From Coprococcus phoceensis (GTDB taxonomy: Bacteria > Bacillota > Clostridia > Lachnospirales > Lachnospiraceae), in NCBI RefSeq assembly GCF_900104635.1, contig NZ_FNWC01000007.1:2207421-2271420 (forward strand): a stretch of 64,000 bases of DNA. Direction: 5' to 3'. Of this stretch, positions 9,795-17,533 are shown piece after piece. The position numbers were made by a program, and so were the translations under genes. Position 1 is the first letter of the stretch, and each line of letters opens with the position of its first letter. Below the pieces are notes generated by a model that searched no databases, was not told where the DNA came from, and was given only the letters and a program-made list of their open reading frames with translations.

Positions 9795-11756
9795 TTACTG
9801 TTTTACTAAAATATTTGCATCATAAATCGAATATCCATACCTATTATTACGTTGAATTCCTTGGAATCTGACATATCTTGCTTTCACAGGATCAAACTTC
9901 ACAGTAACCTCCGGTGCATTCATCTCTTCTATCATCACCGTTTTGACTGTCTTAAAATTCTTTCCATCATCCGATACCTGAATATCATACAGTGCGTCAT
10001 ATCCATTTTCAAACTTCAACTGTATTCCGGAAACCGTTGCCCTCGATGAAAGTTCAAATGTTATATACTCCTGATTTGTCCAATCGCTTGCCCATCTCGT
10101 TCTCATGCTATCATCAATAGCAGACTCCGCCTGATAATTATAGATTGGATTTTTTTCGTAACTGCTTGCCTCTGCTGCAATTGGTTTTACCAACACATCT
10201 GGAAGTGAACTGTCTATACTGTCATCCGGCTGATAGTTACTATCGTATTTCACTGTTGTCAGTGAATGCGGCTTTAATGTCACATCTACACTTCTATCTG
10301 CATCTACAACCGTAACTGTCTTCTCCTCGTCCGTAACATTTCCAAGCATTACCGAAATCATACCTTCCTCATCCAACACTGCTGTCTTGACAATATCCAT
10401 GTCTGTCGCACTCTTGATGCTGACTGTTCCAGGCTGTACAGTACGGCTGATCTGCTTCAGAATATAGTAAGATGGCTGATAGCAAACATTGTTGTTCTCA
10501 TCCAGCATGATCGGTGCATGACACTGGTTCACAACCCCCTGTGTAGGACCTCCATCTCTGTCAAGAACAAGGTTCCAGTCAATCCATGCTTCCGTTCCAT
10601 GTTCAAAATCATTTAAAATATCATAAATATAGCGATCCGCAGGATCATAACTTCCAAACCAAGGTCCCTTCTCCTGACATCCCTCTGTTGCATAAAGATG
10701 AATATCCGGGAACTTCGCTTTCACTTCGTCCAAACTATAAAAATCTTCCGACCACATTGGAACGCCCTGCATCTCATGCCACAAATCCCCTGCATACCAG
10801 TGAAAAGCAATTCCATCAATATACTTTCTTGCATTCGCATCACTCAATACCTTTGTATTGAAATCAACAAATCCGTCATGGTGCATCGGGTCATTGCCTT
10901 TGTCCCAATCCCAAATCAAAAGCTGTGGATCTAATTGATTCTCCTCAAGCGCCGGTCCAAGATAATTTCCAACAAAATCAATCACCGCATCGGTAGACCA
11001 GGTAGCCGCCTCCCATTTCGGATTGTTCTGCGCTTCATTCTGCATAGACAACGAATATACATCAATTCCTACTTTTTCATATTCCTGAATGTACTTCACA
11101 AGATAATTGGCGTAACTCTTATAATATTCCGGTTTCACAGAGTTATCAACAAAATTAAGTCCTGCTGTCCCCGTCTGCCCTCTTCTGACTCCACTGTTTT
11201 TCATCCATGCCGGCGGCGCCCAAGGTGCTGCAAAGAATTTGATGTCCGGTCTGTATGACTGTGCTTTTTGAATTGCCGGAATAATGTAATCCCAATCCTT
11301 TTCTATACTGAAATTCTTAAGGTCTGGATCCGGTTCTTCCGTGTCATTATAACTGTAAGATCTGGTCGAAAAATCGGCTGAGCCAATCGTCGAACGCAAA
11401 ACAGAATACTTCGCACCACTCTCTCCAAAATATGCTTCATATACCTCTTCTTGCTGTTCCTTGCTTAACTTCTGCAGATTATAGGCCGCCGACTCCGTCA
11501 TCGCCCCTCCCACACCAAGAAACGTCTGTCTTTTTTCGTCCGGATATACTTTTACATATCCGCTACTCTGTGCTGTATCTGCTTTCTCAAACTGCAGATC
11601 AGGAAGTGTCTGATCATATCCTCCTTCTTTTGCAGATACATGCACTTCTACTTTTCCCAAATCATCTGCCGCACATACCTGTGTCGGCGAAAAACTACTT
11701 AGTGACATTCCAAACATTGCAAATGTCAACATCCCTGCTACAACTTTTCTCCTCAT
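9795..11756 (-). CDS. Secreted GH30-family glycosidase with C-terminal CBM32-like domain
   Basis: This 653-residue exported enzyme has a signal peptide (MRRKVVAGMLTFAMFGMS ... VCAADD), a GH30 (beta/alpha)8 catalytic region at roughly residues 50-430, a beta-sandwich side domain, and an F5/8 type C (CBM32-like) domain at about 525-650. The acid/base Glu is in SLSMQNEAQNNPKW and the nucleophile in LYATEGCQE. GH30 enzymes include glucosylceramidases and beta-xylosidase/glucosidases; the substrate is not determined here. I chose the internal ATG at 11756 because AAGGAGGGCTTCA lies just before it; an upstream in-frame ATG at 11780 has no ribosome site. No sortase motif is seen, so it is probably released. 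Confidence 0.85.
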   Translation of the reverse strand: MRRKVVAGMLTFAMFGMSLSSFSPTQVCAADDLGKVEVHVSAKEGGYDQTLPDLQFEKADTAQSSGYVKVYPDEKRQTFLGVGGAMTESAAYNLQKLSKEQQEEVYEAYFGESGAKYSVLRSTIGSADFSTRSYSYNDTEEPDPDLKNFSIEKDWDYIIPAIQKAQSYRPDIKFFAAPWAPPAWMKNSGVRRGQTGTAGLNFVDNSVKPEYYKSYANYLVKYIQEYEKVGIDVYSLSMQNEAQNNPKWEAATWSTDAVIDFVGNYLGPALEENQLDPQLLIWDWDKGNDPMHHDGFVDFNTKVLSDANARKYIDGIAFHWYAGDLWHEMQGVPMWSEDFYSLDEVKAKFPDIHLYATEGCQEKGPWFGSYDPADRYIYDILNDFEHGTEAWIDWNLVLDRDGGPTQGVVNQCHAPIMLDENNNVCYQPSYYILKQISRTVQPGTVSIKSATDMDIVKTAVLDEEGMISVMLGNVTDEEKTVTVVDADRSVDVTLKPHSLTTVKYDSNYQPDDSIDSSLPDVLVKPIAAEASSYEKNPIYNYQAESAIDDSMRTRWASDWTNQEYITFELSSRATVSGIQLKFENGYDALYDIQVSDDGKNFKTVKTVMIEEMNAPEVTVKFDPVKARYVRFQGIQRNNRYGYSIYDANILVKQ

Positions 11757-12095
11757 TGAAGCCCTCCTTGTCTTTTGCATTGTGCACTATGCAGTATTTA
11801 TATGGAAATAGTATGACTATTTTTGTGCTTTGTCAACAGTTTTTTCCCTGCTTTTGTCAATTTTTTTACAATCTTTATATTATATAGACACTTGATTTAT
11901 TTTGTGTTGAGTAACTGAAAACATACAAAAATTATATATGTCTTTTTGACTATCTTTTTATATCTCCTTAAATGTCCGCAAAGCCTTATTTTATAGGCTC
12001 TACGGGCATTTTGCTTTTGTGGTAAACCTCACATATCTAGGTCTATCTTCTTATATTTTCGCTATCAAGCGTGGTTAAAATCGTGGTAAATACTT
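11757..12095. other. Intergenic region: GH30 promoter side and left end of Tn916-type element
   Basis: No gene is visible. The stretch holds a hairpin that can terminate int (about 11971-12013, GTCCGCAAAGCC ... GGCTCTACGGGC) and GTGGTAAA-type repeats near the integrase end. The exact junction with the chromosome cannot be read; I place it within about 11930-11975 with low certainty. Confidence 0.4.
12019..12090 (+). repeat. Candidate integrase arm-binding repeats, int end
   Basis: GTGGTAAA at 12019-12026 and 12083-12090, and GTGGTTAAA at 12071-12079. The same octamer occurs twice at the other element end (19755-19762 and 19766-19773). Tn916-family integrases bind short direct repeats near both ends; the assignment is inference. 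Confidence 0.45.
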
Positions 12096-13289
12096 CTATG
12101 CGATTAGACGCTGAACCTCTGATTTTGCGGTATCTATGGACGCATGAGCGTACCAGTTCATTGTGATATTAATGTTTGAATGTCCCATGATATACTGTAA
12201 ATCTTTTGGGTTCATGTTCTTGCTTGCCAGTCTTGTGCAGAATGTATGGCGTAGCGTATGCGGTGTGATATGTGGCAAGGGATTGTCCTTGTGGTGCTTG
12301 TTATATTTCTTTACCATACGGACAAATAAGGCGTTGTAATCAATCGCAACTTTGGGCTTGCCTTTATGATTGACAAATAAGAAATTGCTCTGTCCGTCTA
12401 TCACAAATGGTTCTGCCTTTGGGCGTTTCTTCATAACCCGTTGAAATGCCTGTATTGTTTCTCTACTTAATGGCACTTGTCTTATTCCGCTTTTCGTCTT
12501 AGGCGTTTCAATATAATAGCCCTGTTCCTTGCTCTTTAGTAACTGGTGGTCGATAATTACAACTTCATTCTTGAAATCAATATCAGCTACTGTCAGTCCG
12601 CACAGTTCCGAGATACGAAGTCCAGTCTTTAACAGTATCAGCACATCATCATAATGCTTGTGATACACATTGTCTGTCTTGATAAATGAGAGTAAGGCTT
12701 GTTCCTGTTCCTCTGTCAATGCGACTTTCTCTTTGGTATCATTTTCTAGGACTTCACTTAACTTAAAATCAAAAGGGTTCTTCCTTACACAATCGTCTTG
12801 TATGGCGATATAGAATGACGCTTTTAACGAGCGTTTATGGTTGTTAATGGTGTTATAGGAAAAGCCTTTATCTTTCATGCGTAACGCCCATTCCTTAGCG
12901 TCAGAGGGTTTTATCGTATCAATGCTCCTAGCACCCAACTTGTCCTCTTTCAATAACCGCATGAGTTGTTCCCGTTGTTTCTGTGTACTTTTCTTCACAT
13001 TTGCTCTCTGTGCGTTCTGTTTGGCATAAAGTTGGCAAAGTGTCATTTTCTTGCCTGTGCTGTCGATACCGTCCTCAATATCCCGTCTTATCTGCTGTTC
13101 CAGTTCACGAAGTGAGGGTTTTTCCCGTTTTTCCTTTGGTGTCGGGTCTGTGGGTGTCAATCTCCAAGCATACACATATTTTGTGTTTCCAAATGCGTCT
13201 ACATATTTATATAAGTATTTCCCGTCTGTTCGTTGGCTCTCTCCAGTATGCAGGATACGTCCTTTACTATCCCGTCTTTTTTCTTTCAT
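12096..13289 (-). CDS. int: Tn916-family tyrosine integrase
   Basis: This 397-residue recombinase is close in length to Tn916 Int. The N-terminal arm-binding domain (GRILHTGESQRTDGKYLYKY) and core-binding domain precede a catalytic domain with the Arg in KTGLRISELCG, the HxLR box in TPHTLRHTFCTRLA and the final His/Tyr in MGHSNINITMNWYAH. It cuts and joins element ends for excision and integration. AAAGGAG upstream supports the start. In Tn916, xis and int are adjacent; here an ISAs1-type element lies between them and may uncouple int from upstream transcription. Confidence 0.92.
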   Translation of the reverse strand: MKEKRRDSKGRILHTGESQRTDGKYLYKYVDAFGNTKYVYAWRLTPTDPTPKEKREKPSLRELEQQIRRDIEDGIDSTGKKMTLCQLYAKQNAQRANVKKSTQKQREQLMRLLKEDKLGARSIDTIKPSDAKEWALRMKDKGFSYNTINNHKRSLKASFYIAIQDDCVRKNPFDFKLSEVLENDTKEKVALTEEQEQALLSFIKTDNVYHKHYDDVLILLKTGLRISELCGLTVADIDFKNEVVIIDHQLLKSKEQGYYIETPKTKSGIRQVPLSRETIQAFQRVMKKRPKAEPFVIDGQSNFLFVNHKGKPKVAIDYNALFVRMVKKYNKHHKDNPLPHITPHTLRHTFCTRLASKNMNPKDLQYIMGHSNINITMNWYAHASIDTAKSEVQRLIA

Positions 13290-13368
13290 GGTGTCTGCTC
13301 CTTTCCTTGTTGGAAAGAGCCTTGATATGACTTGTGTTCATCATAACACATACAAGGCTCATTTGCAT

Positions 13369-13390
13369 TAGATTGCGTCCAATTTGTCAA
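13369..13390 (-). other. Displaced native 3' end of xis
   Basis: Read on the minus strand this short segment encodes DKLDAI and a TAA stop. The intact xis frame on the other side of the IS reads VIDKLD and then leaves this ending. The 14-base GTCCAATTTGTCAA shared by both sides is part of this segment. It is the original tail of xis, cut off by the insertion. Confidence 0.7.
13377..13390 (+). repeat. 14-bp direct repeat flanking ISAs1-family element (left copy)
   Basis: GTCCAATTTGTCAA occurs here and at 14636-14649, on either side of the insertion. It is probably the target duplication, though it is longer than the 8-10 bp usually given for this IS family. Confidence 0.7.
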
Positions 13391-14635
13391 GCCAAACGCA
13401 TGAATGTGCTCCTCAACCACACCATATACTAAATTCAAAAATTATAAAGACATAATCTTCTCTAAATGCTTTTCTGGATTTGTTCCAATCACATACCGTT
13501 TCTTTTTCATGCTTAACGGACGGCTTCCTACCTCTAAAATTTTTAACATATTCAAAGCCAGTTTTCTTATAATGTTCAGATTATAGGATGCCTGCTTTTC
13601 TAATGTGTGATTCCCATCTTCTCGAAAGGTTACATCTAAATGCCAATGATAGCTTTCTATCATCCAATGACCACGCACAGCTCGCTCTGCTTCTTCTATA
13701 TTGGTCGACAGGCTGCTTATGAAATATCTTTCTTCTACTGTTGTACTGCCATCTGTCCCTGCTATTGTATTACGAGTCATGATAATGCTTTTTAATCCTG
13801 CCCATTCTTTCTTCCGGCTTAACCAGCTGATGTCTTCTGTCTGCCAGTATTCCCGTTTCTCAAGGTTCCCCCTGGCCTTTTCTATCCGGTTTTTATAAGC
13901 GCATTTCTCACGAAGTTCTTTATCTGCAAAATATTCCCTCACATCTTCCAGAAGACTCCCCTGGTTTGCCTTTAATGCCAGAACATAATCCGCACGCTTT
14001 TGGCGGATTTTCTTTACAATAGCCACCTGGGTTCCCATGGCATCTGTTGTTATGATTGTCCCTTTTATATTCAGATGGTCCAACAGTTCTGGGATTGCTT
14101 TGATCTCATTTGTTTTTTCTTCTACTCGTTTCTGTCCCAGGCAAAAGCCTCTTTCATCTACAGCACTGACAATATGATTCGGTCTCTGGTTCTTATTTCC
14201 GTTCCCTCTCTGGGTTTTTCCGTCAATCGCAAGCAGGCGCTTTACTTTCTCCCCCTCATCGCTGCTTAACATTTCATTCCACTTTTGCTGAAAACTTTCC
14301 AGAAATTCAGTGGGCACCATTGCAAAAACTCTTTGGAGTGTATCATGGGAAGGGATTCCATTTGGAAGTTCCAGATAATTTTGCAAAAAATCTTCATGTT
14401 CTTTTCCAAACATCTCAATCTCTACCCAATCATCTGCATTTGCAAGCGTAGCAAAAAATACAAGCAGGATAATATCCGCCATCTTATGCAAAACTTTCTT
14501 CTCCTGTCTTATGTCCATCACCGTACCTGCATAGTCTAAAATCTCTTTCATAGGAACACCCCATCCTTTTTTCTTTGATTATATCAAAAAATCCGGACAG
14601 GGTGTTCATAATTTATTCATTCATGCGTTTGTCGT
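13391..14635 (-). mobile_element. ISAs1-family insertion sequence inserted at the 3' end of xis
   Basis: About 1.25 kb lie between the 14-bp direct repeats. Near-terminal inverted repeats CAAACGCATGAATG (13393-13406) and its exact complement (14618-14631) sit just inside. One transposase gene fills it. The right end supplies the new stop codon of xis. The outermost 2-4 bases of the two ends do not match, so the exact termini are uncertain. Confidence 0.7.
13442..14551 (-). CDS. ISAs1-family transposase (DDE)
   Basis: This 369-residue transposase begins with a DDE_Tnp_1-associated N-terminal region (MADIILLVFFATLANADDWVEIE is characteristic of the family, including GIPSHDTLQRVF) and continues with the catalytic domain: LLAIDGKTQRG with the first Asp, IITTDAMGTQ with the second and HWMIESYHWHLDVTFREDGN with the Glu. 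It appears complete and could be active. AAAGGATGGGGTGTTCCT precedes the start. Confidence 0.88.
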   Translation of the reverse strand: MKEILDYAGTVMDIRQEKKVLHKMADIILLVFFATLANADDWVEIEMFGKEHEDFLQNYLELPNGIPSHDTLQRVFAMVPTEFLESFQQKWNEMLSSDEGEKVKRLLAIDGKTQRGNGNKNQRPNHIVSAVDERGFCLGQKRVEEKTNEIKAIPELLDHLNIKGTIITTDAMGTQVAIVKKIRQKRADYVLALKANQGSLLEDVREYFADKELREKCAYKNRIEKARGNLEKREYWQTEDISWLSRKKEWAGLKSIIMTRNTIAGTDGSTTVEERYFISSLSTNIEEAERAVRGHWMIESYHWHLDVTFREDGNHTLEKQASYNLNIIRKLALNMLKILEVGSRPLSMKKKRYVIGTNPEKHLEKIMSL

Positions 14636-14833
14636 GTCCAATTTGTCAATAACCTGTTCAAACTGTCGGCGTTTAATCTGTATGCGGTTGCCATTCATAA
14701 TGAGCCAGCCAGCGTCCTTGTTTTCCTCTGCTAAGCGTCTTAACTTGTTTTCTCCGATACGGAAATACTTTGACGCTTCTTCAATGGTAAGGGTATATTT
14801 TTCCCATACGGGAATATCCTGTGCATTACTCAT
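14621..14833 (-). CDS. xis: Tn916-type excisionase, C-terminus rewritten by IS insertion
   Basis: This 70-residue protein ([20 protein letters not shown] ... [16 protein letters not shown]) has the winged-helix MerR-like fold region of Tn916 Xis, which bends element ends for excision. The start at 14833 follows GAGGGGGTGTTTT and overlaps the stop of the relaxase gene. Its last codons, encoding TTNA and the stop, come from the inserted ISAs1 element; the displaced native ending (AI and stop) remains on the far side of the IS. Only the extreme C-terminus changes, so function may persist. Confidence 0.88.
   Translation of the reverse strand: MSNAQDIPVWEKYTLTIEEASKYFRIGENKLRRLAEENKDAGWLIMNGNRIQIKRRQFEQVIDKLDTTNA
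14636..14649 (+). repeat. 14-bp direct repeat flanking ISAs1-family element (right copy)
   Basis: GTCCAATTTGTCAA, identical to 13377-13390. It lies within the xis coding sequence (codons for DKLD). Confidence 0.7.
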
Positions 14834-15968
14834 AAAACACCCCCTCACTTTCGATTACATCTGCTATATCCGTACACATCTGTTCTACAAGCATTTCCTG
14901 TTTTTCGGAAAGGTTGGTACATTCATCAATCATTTTCATGTAGTTTGAGCCTGTCAGCCTGTCGATTTCCTCTATCATCACGATTGACGGCATGACCTGT
15001 CTTTCCAGCCATTGCAGAGTGCGTTCCATATTGACAGGTACGGGGTTCATTTCAAAAGGTAAACTGTCATGGGAAATGAATATCTCCCACAGCGGATAAT
15101 CGGGAAATTGCACAAAATCAGTAATAAGGTAAAACACCAACCCATGAGGGTTATATGTCAATAACAATTCCTCAACTGCCTGTACTGCCTTTTTATCACG
15201 CAGACGAATTTCAAAACGGTTGATAATATCCGTATGTTTCTTTTTGGTTGCCTGTTCCTTTTGTTTTTCATACAGGCAGAAATATTTTGTGCTTGCCTTT
15301 GAGCCGATATAAAGGGTACTTGCTAAATTACGGTTTTTTCCACTTAGTTTTCCACCTTGTACATTTTCATAGTTTTTACAGCGACAATCCGCACCGCCAT
15401 TTTTGTATTTTTCAGACAAAACGGGAATATCCAGCAGACCGCACATATCATTGATTGCCAAGTCAAAACGTCGGATAACACCGCCACAGTCAAGACAGCG
15501 GTTTAAAAATGAATACCAATCCCTGTTCTGTGCCTGTAAGACATATTCCATGTTGCGTGAGCCTGCCCCTTTTAATTCTAAAAATACACCCATGTGTTCA
15601 TCATCAGAAGCCATGACCTTGATTTCCCCGTAGGCATAATGCTCCTTATAGCCATAATACCCATAGTCATAATGGATAAAATAGTCCGCTTTCATGCCAA
15701 GCACCTTTCGGATAACTTCTAATGCGTCAGTCGTTGGAAAACGGACAGACAGATAATCAACGAGCAGATAAAAAGGCTTATCACAGACATAGTAATTCAG
15801 ACAACGCAGGATAATGTTCTGTGTTTCTTTACTTGCGTTGGCTTTTCCGTTCTCAAAGCGGTTGATACTATATCTTGATACATGGGTAAGACTTGCAAGT
15901 TCTCCTTGTGAAAGACCGCTTGCAAGACGTTTGTTCTTCATTTCAAGTGCAAATTCTAAATTGTTCAT
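14826..15968 (-). CDS. mobT: MobT-type relaxase / replication initiation factor (Tn916 Orf20-like)
   Basis: This 380-residue protein has an N-terminal XRE-type helix-turn-helix (about residues 8-55, [20 protein letters not shown]) and a rolling-circle Rep_trans-type catalytic region (about 70-330; [11 protein letters not shown] and [18 protein letters not shown] are typical). In Tn916 and related elements the homologous protein nicks oriT. The start at 15968 follows GGAGGAATACA; a longer frame to 15989 lacks a ribosome site. It overlaps xis by eight bases. The structured region just upstream (16112-16249) is the expected oriT place. Confidence 0.85.
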   Translation of the reverse strand: MNNLEFALEMKNKRLASGLSQGELASLTHVSRYSINRFENGKANASKETQNIILRCLNYYVCDKPFYLLVDYLSVRFPTTDALEVIRKVLGMKADYFIHYDYGYYGYKEHYAYGEIKVMASDDEHMGVFLELKGAGSRNMEYVLQAQNRDWYSFLNRCLDCGGVIRRFDLAINDMCGLLDIPVLSEKYKNGGADCRCKNYENVQGGKLSGKNRNLASTLYIGSKASTKYFCLYEKQKEQATKKKHTDIINRFEIRLRDKKAVQAVEELLLTYNPHGLVFYLITDFVQFPDYPLWEIFISHDSLPFEMNPVPVNMERTLQWLERQVMPSIVMIEEIDRLTGSNYMKMIDECTNLSEKQEMLVEQMCTDIADVIESEGVFYE

Positions 15969-16494
15969 TGTATTCCTCCAATCCCACAACAGCCTTGAAA
16001 TACCTGTAAACCACTATTCAAAAGAATGTGAAATTACTATCTTCTTAAAACTTCTCATTACTACTCACAGGTTTGGGGTTGTATGGTTTTTGACTTGTCT
16101 TTTGTGAAATAGTGCCCCCCTGTTAGATAACGGGGGCACAGTCAAGGCTCGCAGGCTCGCCAGCCGACAAAGCATTTCTTCCCCTTGACACAAGGTGTCA
16201 TGGAGGTAAGCCTGAGAGGCTTCCGCCACCGTGTCAGAAATACTTTGTCAGCAAGTCCTGTTTTGCCTTTTCTAACAAGTTCCATTTCAACCAATATTCA
16301 TATCTACGGGTTTAATCAGATGGGTATTTCTTTTTGAATGTTTTTGTATTTCATGCTATTGTGCTTATTCACTCACAATAGCATAGCAATTCTTATATGC
16401 TTATTTGTCAATATCTTTTTTTGTCTTTACAAATCATATTAAGCATGATAGACTTATAACAGTGAAGATATAACGAGATATGGAGGGTTGTGCA
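15969..16494. other. Gene-free region between divergent mobT and XRE regulator
   Basis: Apart from the structured oriT-like part (16112-16249), the remainder is AT-rich and presumably holds the divergent promoters. I see no coding sequence. Confidence 0.5.
16112..16249. other. Probable oriT / single-strand-origin region of the Tn916-type element
   Basis: The region between mobT and the regulator gene contains GTGCCCCC ... GGGGGCAC (16112-16139), which also pairs internally at GTTA/TAAC, and a large imperfect inverted repeat GACAAAGCATTTCT (16166-16179) with AGAAATACTTTGTC (16236-16249). Inside are GACAC/GTGTC and AAGCCT/AGGCTT stems. Tn916 carries oriT upstream of orf20, so position and structure fit; the nic site itself is not identified. 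Confidence 0.5.
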
Positions 16495-17115
16495 ATGAAA
16501 ATAAGCCATTTAGGAAATAATATACAGACCATAAGAAAATTTAGGGGAATGAAACAACAGGAACTTGCGGACAAAATCGGTATCAATATGCAGAGCCTTT
16601 CCAAGATTGAAAGAGGGTTGAACTATCCTGCTTATGAAACGCTGGAAAAGATAATGGAAGTGCTGGACGTAACGCCGAATGAATTATTATCGGGAGAATG
16701 GAAGTATGTCAATCAGTCTGAAAAAGAAGTCTGTCAGTTTTTAAGAACAGAAGAACGTCTAAATGCAGAACTGAAACACGGACACTATGATAACTTCTTT
16801 GACAGCGAGGAAGAATGGCTGGAATATGAGTTGGAAAAGTTACGGGAATACATTACAGACTATATCAACGGGAAAAGCATTGAAGCGTCCGACCTTTACC
16901 CAATCAAAGAATTTATCCAGCATTTGAAGTTTCAAAAATTACTAGACCGCTATGATGATTTATACAGTATGGATATGTTTGGGGAAAGCATAGAGGGACA
17001 TAAATATAGGACACCTTATCAAGTCGTGAAAATGATAAATCCGAACTCAAAAGAGGATATGGAACTGTTACGGGAAGTATTAAGGAATAACCATTTTGAT
17101 GATGAGGACGAGTAA
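16495..17115 (+). CDS. XRE-family transcriptional regulator
   Basis: This 206-residue protein has an N-terminal helix-turn-helix of the Cro/CI type (about residues 5-60, RGMKQQELADKIGINMQSLS KIERG) followed by an acidic helical part of unknown role. The start at 16495 follows GGAGGGTTGTGCA. It is divergent from the mobT-xis-int group and within the element, so it probably controls element maintenance or transfer. A strong stem-loop terminator follows it. Confidence 0.75.
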   Translation: MKISHLGNNIQTIRKFRGMKQQELADKIGINMQSLSKIERGLNYPAYETLEKIMEVLDVTPNELLSGEWKYVNQSEKEVCQFLRTEERLNAELKHGHYDNFFDSEEEWLEYELEKLREYITDYINGKSIEASDLYPIKEFIQHLKFQKLLDRYDDLYSMDMFGESIEGHKYRTPYQVVKMINPNSKEDMELLREVLRNNHFDDEDE

Positions 17116-17149
17116 TCTTTTTCCTCTTGCGAGAAGATACAGCAAACAA

Positions 17150-17213
17150 AAAGCCCGATCAAGAGTGCAAAGCACCACCAATGGTGGCAAGCTCTTGACA
17201 GGGCTTTTTCTTT
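17150..17213 (+). terminator. Large intrinsic terminator after XRE regulator
   Basis: AAAAAGCCC ... GGGCTTTTT with an inner CAAGAG/CTCTTG stem and an ACCACC/GGTGG tip (about 17149-17212), ending in TTTTTCTTTT. Confidence 0.75.
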
Positions 17214-17288
17214 TCTGTTGTGGGTACTCAAGAGGAAAAAAGGAAAAGTGTGATGTCTCAATTTTTTTATCTTGCACGCATAAAAAGA

Positions 17289-17317
17289 TTGAAAGAGGTG
17301 TTTGTTTCCAGTATAAT
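17289..17317 (+). promoter_or_regulatory. Promoter of the LRR surface-protein gene
   Basis: TTGAAA (17289-17294), a 17-base spacer and TATAAT (17312-17317). It implies a ~210-base leader before the start codon at 17534. Confidence 0.6.
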
Positions 17318-17371
17318 GTTTTTTGTATAGAAGCAAGGATTGAATTTTTTTGAAAGAAAGGGTTGACAGTC

Positions 17372-17473
17372 ATGTTCACACATTGTTACGCTTGCGACAG
17401 ACAGACAAGTAAATTCTGCCCTTTTTTCAATTCTATCAATAATAAACAGAACGCACAGATTATCCAGTTATAA
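17372..17473 (+). CDS. Possible 33-codon leader peptide
   Basis: A small open frame starting MFTHCYACDRQTSKFC lies in the long leader between the promoter and the LRR gene, with AAAGGG about nine bases before the ATG. Its stop codon falls inside the loop of a following hairpin (17450-17490), which is the arrangement of transcription-attenuation leaders. Coding status is uncertain; no homologue is recalled. Confidence 0.3.
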   Translation: MFTHCYACDRQTSKFCPFFNSINNKQNAQIIQL

Positions 17474-17495
17474 GGGGGAGTTTGTGCGTTTTTCT
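17450..17495 (+). terminator. Candidate attenuator hairpin in LRR-gene leader
   Basis: AACGCACA (17450-17457) pairs with TGTGCGTT (17483-17490), followed by TTTCT. The loop is long (25 bases). It precedes the LRR start codon by 38 bases. Confidence 0.45.
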
Positions 17496-17533
17496 ATGCA
17501 AAGAATTTATGAAAAATAAGGAGTGAACAAACT

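Noticed and set aside
11880..11990. Direct repeats marking Tn916-type element ends
   Set aside because: Only short AT-rich matches such as CAAAAAT are shared with 19820-19860; too weak to call. Tn916-type insertion does not need target homology.
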